From Allolobophora icterica (taxonomy: Eukaryota; Annelida; Clitellata; Crassiclitellata; Lumbricidae), in contig OY744615.1 of NCBI GenBank assembly GCA_963556255.1, positions 22,363,013 to 22,427,012 of the forward strand: a stretch of 64,000 nucleotides of DNA, given 5' to 3'. Below, in pieces: positions 47,301 through 59,300 of this stretch. The stretch's first letter is position 1; each line of letters opens with the position of its first letter. The notes beneath the pieces are model-generated. The model had not been told where the DNA came from. It searched no databases and was given only the letters and a program-made list of their open reading frames with translations. The translations under genes and the position numbers were made by a program.

Positions 47301-50300
47301 ATGATTTAATTGGCATGTTGGCAGTTTTCTTAATATGCTTCTGGTTTATATAAATTTATAATTGTTGCAAGCTTAGATGTTGAAATGTTCTTCAATTCAG
47401 ATTGCATGTAGTCATGTCTGCTTTTGGCAGGTGCTTGAACGGTGCTCTGTAAGTGAGGTATAGTGTCCACTACTGCAACTACTTCTCAGTAGGATTGCTA
47501 CAAGAAATTTGCACGAACTACCAATGGTTCAAAATTTTGTGGCAAGACCCATAACAAAAACCATCAAGTCTCAACATTACAACATTATTGGGCTGATTAC
47601 ACTGCCTGTGCATACAGTTTAAATCTGTCTTATAGTTCCTAAACATTGCACTTGAATCAGCTGACCTAGATCTGGCTCTGGCTCACCCCCATATGCCAGT
47701 AATTATCGCACTCGATAAACGGATACCCTTACTCTTACTGTGCCTTGCACCAAAACAATGTTGGGCTTTTTTCGGTGGCTGATCTGAATCTTTGAAATTC
47801 ACTTCCACGTTTTCTTCATTCTGTAAACTCTAAAGTCATTCAGAGCTGAAACTCATCTGTTCCAGCTTACTCACTTTCCATAGCTCAAATTCTGGTTTAT
47901 CTGACATACTGGATTTCGACCAGGCTGCTTTAATGGCAGGCTTCTTTAATGGACTATGATTGTGACTAGAGTTTCACTTAAAGTCATCGTCTGTATTGAT
48001 GCCTTGTGCTTTATAATAATGACACTATAGAGGTCCTTGGATCTGAATATAGATTAGATATAAATATTTAGTACATTACATTACATGTCTATAAAATAGA
48101 TATGATTAATGGAACATGCAAGCTGAATTACATAGATATACATGTATATACAAGATATGTATTATGCATCTGGTATATATCCTTCTGGAACACTCTACCA
48201 TTAGACTTACACACTATTTCGTCACAGACAGCTAAGAAATTTTTTCAAGCCATCTTAAGATGCACCTTTTAGGCATTTCGAGGTTTTTAAAGGCACTCTA
48301 CAAGTATGTATGTATGTATGCATTAGTGATAATGGTGCAAGTAGATAAGCCCTTTATCAATATCAGACAAATGCTCTTGTTTTATACATACATGCATACA
48401 TACATACATACCCACTTACATACATACATGTACGTATATATATACATACATATATACATACATGCTTACATTCATATACACATACATTCATACAAATGTG
48501 GATATATAGTTATATACAATGTTATACATACCTACATATGTACCGCATTTTTTCAGCTATTAAAAAATAATTTAGTTATTTCAATAAAACAATAAAAAAC
48601 ACGTTTTCTCGGGCTTGCCCTCGATTTTGCCCTTCCATGATTGTTCATTTCCAGAACCTTTTTTCTATAAAAAAGCATTGTGTTTATTTAATGCAATATA
48701 TCTATATACGATAGTGATAAGGGTGCAAGTAATTAAGTCCTTTTATCAATATCAGACAAGTGCTCTTGTTTTACAAAACAAACAATTGCTGTAGTAACCT
48801 GTCAATTAAAGTTGCCCCTATCTATAGCAGCAGCAGCTGCTGTGAATACTGCCAGCATCCCTTGACATGCGAGACTATTTATTGCATTGTGTGTGTACAT
48901 GAATTTCAGCACCGAGCCCGGCTGGAGAGCACGAACCAAAAAGTGATGAAGGCAAGAAATGATTACTTGCTGAGCATTGAAACAGCCAATGCTTGCATTC
49001 ACAAGTATTTCATGGAGGACTTGCCAGAACTTATGGATGTAATTATCTTTTTTATGGCTTTTGTGTATCTATTGTGTTAATATACAATGTATAAATTCTT
49101 GTTGTTTCAGAAGTAAGAGTAGGTTATTGAAATGCCGCTTGCGTTCCAGGCATTCGTGCTTTTAATTTTAGACAGCATTCTGAGGTTAAATGTTCTCAAT
49201 TAGATTAAGTGTTACTTTTACTTGTATGTATGTATTGTATGCGCATGTCTTGAAACACTAAATATAGTGCCTATTAAGTAATAAGAGTGCCTATTAAGTA
49301 CCTATCAAAGCACAGAACAGATGACTAAGTAAACAAAACAAAATAGGGTAGAAGAAATTTATGACCAGAATTAACTGAACCATTATGCATGTGCTGATTC
49401 TGTCTTGTCTAGTAAGAGTATGGAATCGGTCAGGGCTTTTTTTCAGCCGGAACGCGCCGGTACGGCGTTCCGGCACCTTTTTCAGCTCCAAAAAAAGAAT
49501 TTATTTATTTTAATAATTAAAACAATAATTTAGTTATTTTAATTTAATTTAAGTGTTTTTGAACTGTTTTCAGTGTTTATTGAGACCCCTCCCAACACCC
49601 AATCCCGTTTTTCTCGTGATTTTAGCCCGCCCATAATTGTTGCGTTCCGGCACCTATTGTTCCGTTCCGGAACCTTTTTTTCTAGAAAAAAAGCACTGGA
49701 ATCGGTTATGTAATCTTAGACTCTTTATGTTGGAGCTGTTGTGTAACTTTGTTCTGTCCACACAAAAGACCATGTTATTTGATGATTGAGATGTATATTA
49801 GGCATATATTTCCTTGAAACAGTGCTATACCTCTGTCTAATTTCCTCACTCGACTTGCTGTGATGAAGGAGATATTTATGGCATTACCTGCATGGTGAAA
49901 CCATATTGGAGCATTATCCTTTATAGCTGGATATTTTTACAGAGCAGATGAACTGTGGCTTTCAGTTTAGTCGGCTTGTAAATGACTGGAGTTTTGGACC
50001 TTATCGAAATGCAGATTGTGTTACATTTAATTCATTCCAACCCATACAAAGTTCATTGTTCATGACTGTATAATAATGTGGTTCATTGTAACACTAGCCC
50101 TAAAACGGTTGTGAATTGTGGCAGGTGGCCTTTCAACTGAGTCAAATGCTCTTACTGTCATTTGCTGTCTTCCTCAGGATGCGAGTAGTTATTGTCAGTT
50201 TCACATGATACAGCAGGATGTAAATACAGAGCTTACTAGATTAAGGCTAGAGCAACGGTACATGGTGTTACAATAGCCTCAGCTGTTCATGATAATTATG

Positions 50301-53300
50301 CTGAAAGGGATGCTGTAGGAAGATATGTTTATTTAAAGTAATACAAAAGCGGGAAGGGTGGGGTTTGATGATCATGAGGAGGAATATATTTATTTAAAGT
50401 AATACAAAAGGGGTGGGGTGGGGGTGGTAGCAAAGGTGGTGGTGGTTGTGGTCATGGAGGTTTAATTACCAGACTCGTCAATGTAAAAAAACTAGAGTTT
50501 CGGAATGAATGTTAATGGCAACACAATAGCTATGACGCACGTAAAACAATACTACAGATCAGCCGCCCCAACAGTTAGGTTTAAACAGTATTGGCACTTC
50601 AGTTTTTGGTGATTTAAGTGCAAAATTTATGTTGCATTGCAATTAGCATTCGTGCTGACACTGTTAAGCGCTTACATTAAGGCTGTCTTACTACCACCAG
50701 TACGAGTTTGCCTTTACTAGGCTTAAAGTGTACAAAATTGTTACAATGTCCATCTGTTACATTATACATGTATACTTTCTCAAAATGGAAGTGGATGTAT
50801 GTGCATTGGTGTACCTGAATATTTCTGAAACCTGTCAGAAGAATGCTCTAAATTCAAAGGTTTCTCATTTTTTTATAAATATTTGCCATACAGACTTTTA
50901 GGTGAATTGTCTGTGCACATTTTGTTCAAATTTTGCTATGTTTTCTAACTGGTCATGAACAGTGATGGGCACTAAACTATTTTTTGTTAGTTAAACTAAA
51001 ACTATTTTCCAACTAAAAAAATTTAGTTTAACTAAAGTTGGCAACTAATTTTGGAAAGTAGTTAACTAAACTAAAAAAAAGTAGTTAAACTTTTTCCAAC
51101 TTTTTTCCAACTTTTTACGATTAACATTTTAACTACAATAACAGAGGTTAAGTGAACTGTAATGATGCAGAGCGTCAATGACAATTTCACCTGCAAACTA
51201 TGCAATATGTACTCTTCTAGCCTACAGTCACAGGCATACTGTAAGTAGTGTATGAATTTCATAACATAGGCTGTTAATGCTAAAACCATGCAGTGTTAAT
51301 CAATAAGTTTCGCGTTGAGTTGTTGACAGTGTTCAAGGTTCATTGCGGAAAATAGTTGCGAATTGCTGATTTTTTTAGTTAAACTTTTTAGTTAGCAACT
51401 AAAATTTTTTAGTTAAACTATTGTTTTAACTAAACTATTTTTATTTAGTTAAACTTCATCCTTAACTAAAAATTTTTAGTTAAACTAAAAGTTAGCAACT
51501 TTTTAGTTAACTATTGCCTATCACTGGTCATGAATATCTGTTTCTTGAAATATGAAATTGTTTATAGTTGGTCACAAGTTTTGGGGTGCTGTGTGTTTTT
51601 AAATTTCTATTGCAAAATAAAAATTTACTAATCTTTCTGAAACTTTGAAGTACTTCTGCACATTCACTATTGCAAGGAAGGTTTTTAAATGCATTAAAAT
51701 ATATCCTGGACTCCTGGTAAGTAATATATAGGCTGGCCTGAGAATGTCAGAACCAAAATGGAACAACATTTGTGTTAACCTGTTTTTATGCCCGCACTGT
51801 AGCGAATAGTACCAGAAAATTTTCAACAGGTGCACAATTCTGGTGGCATCATGAGTCAACCTGTTTTTATACCCATGCTGTAGTAAATGGCACAGGAAAG
51901 TCTTTTACAGGTGAGCGATTCAGGTTGAATTGAAAATCAGGTGAAGTCGGTAACGTGTGCCTGATCCATGATTCCGCCTGAATCACAAACCTGTGAAGAC
52001 TGTCCCATGCCATATGCCACAGCATGGGCATAAAAACAGGTGGACATTTTGTGTAGCATGTTGGATGATGTTGGGGACATGGCCATTAGTAATTTAACCA
52101 TTCATGTTCTTTTACAGGTGTAGTGCTTATCACTGTACATTGTAACCATTGTAAAATTTCAAGTCATTCAGTTGAGGCATTTCAGATTTAAAAAGGGATG
52201 CTTAAAGCATGTTTCTGTTAACACATTGCTACATGACTGTAGCAACCTGTGTGGTCAAGATAACAACAGATGTTTTGTTTACCCAATGTAACAGGCAATG
52301 GATTATGGTTACCATGTGTCGATGGGTCAGACGATGACAACCAACGTCCAGCTGGAGAAGACTGTCTGCCTTCGTCATATTGACCTTCTCCAGTGCATGC
52401 AGAATGATGCCCATGACCTTAACCTTGGAGTTGACCTACAAGCCTTCATCCAGGCATCGCATCCAACATTCTCACTTCCGAAGAAGTACGAGTACCAGCC
52501 GCATATGGGAGACAGGGTACGTAATCAGTTAGGCAGATGAATGGACAAATGATGGATGTGTGAATCGACAAATAGTGAATGTGTGTTCAAAGAAAGTAAA
52601 ACAGTGACTAAGTTAGATGATTAATTAACTCACTAGTTAATTACCAGAAGTGTGTGTATAGTTTTTAGGACTTTTTTAAAAATCTGCCAGAGCGCTACTG
52701 GCAATGTAGTGTTTGATTTTCAGTTCTGTCCTGTTTTTTTCTAATCAGGTAAGGCTCTTGAGGTTGGAAACGGGTAGAGCACAAGAAATTTATAGATGGC
52801 AATACATTCAAAGGTCCGGGCTGTATGGCCTCGATCCTGCTCAGTTTTCTGTGAGCCAAACAATTGTTTTACTGAGTAAACCTCTTTGTCTGATAGCAGA
52901 AGCTGACTTTTAGGTTCCAAATTCACTGTTGGGGAACAGAATTTTACAACTTATTGTCCACAGTTGAGGCTGAAAAGCTCCAAGAACTGGCACAAGGTGA
53001 ACCAATACATGAATGTTTGAAATGATATGTGTGAATAAATAGATATCTATATGAATTAGGCAATTGAATTAATTACTGTATTTGACGGTAAGGTGGATTG
53101 TGGGTGATTCCATGTCAGTTCAACCAAAGTGATTGACACGACCGACTCAGATTTACTTGAAATTTTGCCCACTTGTTGGGCCACATAAGATATGTATAAA
53201 CCTGCAAAAAAAATTTTTTCGGTCAGCTACATTCCAAGATACGGGTCGGCGAACTTTGACCCGACCCGCTCGACCTCGTACCTTTGGACGTCTGTATCTC

Positions 53301-56300
53301 AACTTATATGAGAGCTAGGAAGGTGTTCTTGGTGTCATTATTCCGCTCTTTTGATGAACTATTTGGGCAAATTAATCATGACTGTTTAAAAGTTTAACAT
53401 CGAAACCATATTCCACAAATTAGCACTTTAACCTTGACCTTGACCTTTTCGCAACTTTTTTAAATCTGAAAAAATTCACACTTATACATTGAAGTGTCAT
53501 GAACATCCTCAGAAAAAATCAGAATGGGATCTCTAACGGTTTTTTTTTCTATAATTTATTTGTGTATGCAGTTACCTGCAAACTTCAATATCGCTGTCTC
53601 CTTAAATTGATATCGAACATGTTCAACTTGCTACTTTTGTCTATAGTTCATTCTAGTAATTTTGAAGTGTCTTGAACATCCTCAGAAGACATCAGAATGG
53701 GATCTCTAATAGTTTTTTTACTACAAAACTTAGTCTAGATGACAAGTATACGGTGTTTTATTACAAAATCATGATCATCTGCAAGTCATTGGGTGGAGCT
53801 CGCTGAAGTCGACTGAGGAATGGTCGTACTCAGATGAATAATGTAACTGATGTTGGAATCAGTTTATATGTGAATGAACACAGGAAAAATGTGGATGTGA
53901 TGAATTAAACTTTTTTATGTAATATCTGGTGAATGATTGGTTGAATTTCCTTTTCTTTGCAGGAGTGTGAGCTTGTTGCGCTGAGGCCAGTCCAGAGGGA
54001 GTTGTCGGAACGGTTAAAGGTTATCGTGGAAAGAACAAGTGAACTGAAGCTCCAAAATGAAGAGGCAAGATTCTTCACAATTGAATCATTTAATTATACC
54101 ATGATCTTCCAACCTGTCACAGAAAGGTTTCTGTTGGGTTCTAGTGCCTTTGTGGGGTACTTAAAGTGCTCCGTGCAGACATTTCTGGTGTTATTGATTG
54201 CAAGGCTTGCAAGATACTAGGATCACTGCACTTCTGAATGGAGTCAAATGGAGGTGCTATATAAATTATTTGTTACATAATATTCTATGACATTGGCTTG
54301 TGCAGATACAGCACTTCATTTCTAATGTGTCGCTTACACCTACAGTGACACCTATAGTGACCATCTGCACACTGTCATTGATACATTGATTACAACTCTA
54401 CGTATTTTTCAAGTAATTTATATGAATATTTATGTCGTGCCTTTAAAATACCTCTTCTTTGTTAATGATGAATTTATTCAGTTTTATTTGTGACTCAAGT
54501 TCAGGTTTCATAATAATTCTAATTCGTCAAAATATACCTTTACTCAGAAGGTCAGCCCAAATATCTCATCGTTCAAGTGGCAACTTAAAACTTTCCATTT
54601 CATGAATTCATTGGTCACTTAGTTTCCAACTGTCCATCTCCACTCCCGTTGGCGACTGAACATGCCTGTGATTCAAGTATTGATGTCTGACACATTATTC
54701 TCACATTATTCATTCATTCATTAAAAGTATAATAATTAAATACAATAGATATGATTGGATATGAGCGTGCTGGTGTTGGGAGCGCCTCCAAGTAGTTCCC
54801 TTGAAGGGGCTCTATATAAATCCTCAAATGAATGAATCATGAATATGTCACAGAAATCATGTAACCAAGTTATCGATAATCTATGAACAGTCACCCTTGT
54901 TTCACCATTTGGTCACCTAGTTTAATCTTGATTGTTATCTATCCAATTATTTCAGCTGTGGAAGACATTGGTCACAACAGATAAAACTATGATGGAGAGG
55001 ATTCTGAAGGAGTTTGATGTCGAATCTTTCTTCAAGGATGATAGATCCCAGGGAAAGACTCCAACTGAACTGGAAAAGCCGAAAGCAGAGCGAACAGAAA
55101 CCCAGCTGTTCTATTTAAATGCGAGTAGTCTCCTAACAAAACCTTTCATATTCTGAGTTTCAATTCCATCTTGAATATCCTCCATAGACTATCTGTCATG
55201 TCTCATTCAGATCATGATTATACTATAAATTTTGTTCTCTGTTGTTGTTTCACCCTTGATCACCTATTTTAATGATTAATGCCTTTTACCAGTACTCAGT
55301 GTTTTTAAAAGGCTGAAGCAGGCTGTATGAGCTCTAGTTACACAATGGTTTTTAACCATTTGGGCAAGGAAAGTTATTCTTTACCTTATGTCTGCACCAT
55401 TTGCATAAAATTATCCATATACTGGATGCTTGGCTGGCATGGTTTAATGATTGCATTAGTAAATGGATGCAGTTCAGCAATAAGGTGTGAACCCTCTGAC
55501 TCGTGTGGTGTGTCGTGCATCATCTCGTTCAAACTCATTAAATCTGCTCCATCAGCTGCATTGGCTACCTGTAGAATTCAGAATTAGATTTAAACTGGCC
55601 TGCTTGACGTATAAAACCCTCACATTATGAACTCCTACCTACCTTCAACCACTACTCTCTCCATACATCCCGTCAAGCAGTCTGCGAGCTTCGACTATGG
55701 GTCTTTTGGTTGAACCTAGATGTAGCACTGCCATGGGCTCTCGTGCATTTCGTGTTGCAGCCCCTAAGGAATGGAACCGACTACCAATGTTTATCCATTG
55801 CTCGACCTCTTCTTCTTCTTCTTTCAAGAAACGCCTCAAAACTCGCTACTTCTCACTGGCTTTCAAACATATGGATATCTAATTACTCTTCATCTGGCGA
55901 CTGACTAACCGCGCCTCAGATTCGCATTTCTGTGTGACTTTGCGCGCGTTAAAAATTTTCATAATAAATAAAATATAATAATAATAACCCTCATTGCTAT
56001 AGAAAAACGCTGACAATGGTGGCACTATGCCTCCCAACTGAGTGCCACACATCTTAGACTTTACTTGAGATTTTAAGTTCTGTTTTGAGTTGGAAGAATT
56101 TGTCTGTTATGTTTTATTTGTGATTTTTTTTATCTTTTCCAGAAATTGAAGGAGTTCCTTGTCAATCGTAACATGATTGCCCGTCTCCAAGCAAGATCAA
56201 CGGCCATTGAGAAAGCCTTAATTAACAGCAATGTAACTGTAATGAAGTAAGTGCATTCTTAAAAAAATAATGATTTGAAATTCTGTTGAAAAATAGTTAT

Positions 56301-59300
56301 TAGACATAATTATTTTGTTAAGAATAACAGTGTTTGGATACTGATATTTGGAGGGATTCTTTTTCTGCAACAGTTTTTGCTGTTTACTGCTATATTGTAG
56401 GTATGAATTTTTTTTATCTTCTGAAATTGCTAATGTGCTGGTTGCCGGTACAGTCACTTAGTTTTGGTTGAATTGTTGCTTTCATTTCAAATGAAAGATT
56501 TTCCAACTGTTGGATCTCACTGAATTTTTGTAACTGTTTTGATAATTTTTTGTAACATAGCATATTAGATATAATAGCAGATAAAATGGTTGTTGTACAT
56601 GATACCACGAGTCATTTTATAAACTACTACAGATATACTCAGTTTGCAATATGCCAGACTTAAAGATGTCAGCTGCTTACTCTTGGTTAGATTTTGTCCT
56701 TTTGGGTGTGGGTTTCAATTACATCAGATTTCATGTTTCAATTTTGTTTGAGCTTTGGCCGTTTATTTGCTTAGACCGATGCCCATTGTACCAAGGATGA
56801 CAAAGAAGAAGCAGCTGGGGAAAGCCACCCTTGAGGGTCGACCAAAACTCTTTGGAGGCAGCATTGAGGAATATGTACATGTAGGTTTCATGGACTACTT
56901 TCTACAACTCAGATGAAGTTGATGTAGCAAGTTTTATAAGAAGAATGTTCTCTTATGACGTTTTGTTGCTATGTTGTTATTTGTTATTTTTTTCTCTTAT
57001 TGCCGGTTTTTGTGACATCCTAGTATTTCTTAATTTCTTATATCATTTTTATATCTTATATCCTATTTTCTGTAGATGTATCTCGTTTATTTGGCTTCCA
57101 CAGGTATGGTCCTTATTGTAACTATTTTCCCCTCTTTCACCTTATTAGCTAAAACGTGACACCACAGACTTAGGATCAGATTGGTTCTCATAATCTGACC
57201 TCCTGTGACCTCAGCCAAGCAAATTTTGTATGATTAAGTTCAAGTAAGTGAAGTTGTTTCATTGATGTAGCTTTTACTTGACACTGGGAAATAACGAGAT
57301 CATACTCAACATTTCTTGTCATTGTTGTGATAACAATAGTGAGTTTTGTTATCTATTTCTTTATCTATGTTATTCATGCTGTTGTAATGTTATGCTTACT
57401 GCGGTTTTTTTCTAGGCAACTGGTCAAGAAATTCCTCTCATCATCCGATGTTGTATCAACATAATCAACCTACATGGTACTTTACATTTCATTTGAACAG
57501 ACCTAATGACAACTTATATGATGCAAATAGCTAGACTTCCAGAGTTCAGATATGGGATAAACTTAAGCTTACGCATGTTGAAACACATGGTTAATTTAGC
57601 TAAGTCAACATAGAAATTGGAGTTGAAATAGGATTTTAATTTATCTTAAGTGGAGTAGAAATATAGTCCTTAATGGCTTGAAAATACACTAGAAACTTAG
57701 TATAATGTGTCTTTGGTAGGCACATGAAAAATGGCCTTGTAACAAGGGTTTGTTATAATGGTCATTTTCTAGTGCTGAATTTTATTTGGGATTGATGTCC
57801 CTGACAATGTTGTTTCAGAATTTATGCTATAATGAAGTATGTTATGAGGAGATGATGAATGATACTGAAATAGTGGAGATAAATAAATAAATAAATTTTA
57901 TTTCTACCTTAAAATCATTTAAATTTCTTTTAGGTTTATTTTTAGTGTTAAGTTTTCTTTCAGGGATGCACCAACAAGGCTTATTTCGAACGTCAGGCAC
58001 TCAACATGAGGTCAATGAATTCAAAAACATTTTTGAACGTGGTAAGCTTAAGAAGTTTCTGTTGTGCTCTTGAATCACTATCTCTGTTAAATCAGCAAGT
58101 GCATTTAATCTCAGTGCCGGCCTTAGGGGCGTGCGAACCGTGCGGTCGCACGGGGCCCGCAACTTTGGGGGGCTCGAAAATGTCACAGAACATTAACATG
58201 ATCAAGACGCCATAATAATAATTATAATAATACTATGGTTTCGATTAAATCTTCTCTTTTGTCAATAAAACAGAAGTCAACTTCCTGTATATCCCCGAGT
58301 TCTCATGTATAGTTTAATCTGACTTGTACTTGCTGACAATCTACTAAAATAAAATGATTAGCAATGAAAAACAATTTGACTTGTGTCATGGGCCTCCATA
58401 CTCTGCATGGGCCCGGAATATCCTAAGGCCGGCACTGTTTAATCTGAATTTTGTTTTTTATTGGATTGCAGATCTTAGTTCTGTGCTTTCTAGCTCTGGC
58501 CCCACTAGACAACTGCGCCTTTGGCCATTAGCACTTTCGAGGCTAAATAATTTTTTTTAAATTTGGGCTGTAGGCTGAATATTTTTGGGAAAAGTTGTTT
58601 TTGCTAGAAAGATGTTAATATTGCCTTTTTTCTGTCATCATGTAAAACGTTCATCCAGCAAATGTTGACAATGTATGTCACTCTATATGTGATAGCTTTG
58701 AACCATATGATATTGTTCAAGACAATCAGTGGCATGCACACTGGCGTAAACTTGTCCAAAATATTGGGGGGAGATTTGGTTATTCATTCTACACATGTTG
58801 CATTGAGTGTACAGTCCATCTCAATTATTGGGGGGGGACACGTGCCCCAGCTGCCTCCCAGAGTCTATGCCTATGAGCATGCATCAGTGAAGTCACACTG
58901 TTTACAACACATGTTGCTATTGTTCCACTGGGGACACTGTTTTGTCAGCTACTAAACACATCGCAGACATGCTTATATTTCATAACCTCGTACCTCGCTG
59001 GAAAATCATGTTCACTTAGCCTGCGTGATTAATGAGAGATGTGATCCTGTCATACCCTGCCGTAATGGCATCACCATATTATCAGCACACACTAAAACTG
59101 TGTTGTCTGTAAGCTTTACTTTAGGTCATCCAGCTTCTGTTGCAGTAGGTCAGACTTGTGTCATTGCATGTCCAATGCTGTCATCTAATTTATAAAACCC
59201 AACTAAACTTTTTTGGCATCTTCTGTCGACTTTTAACATTGATTGCAGCACTCTATGCCTAGATGTCGACTTTAGTTAACATGTGCCCTCAGCCCTTAAT

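Noticed and set aside
58735..58880. Another hAT MITE (CAGTGGCATGC...)
   Set aside because: G-rich blocks look similar, but the ends are not inverted and no 8-bp duplication is found.
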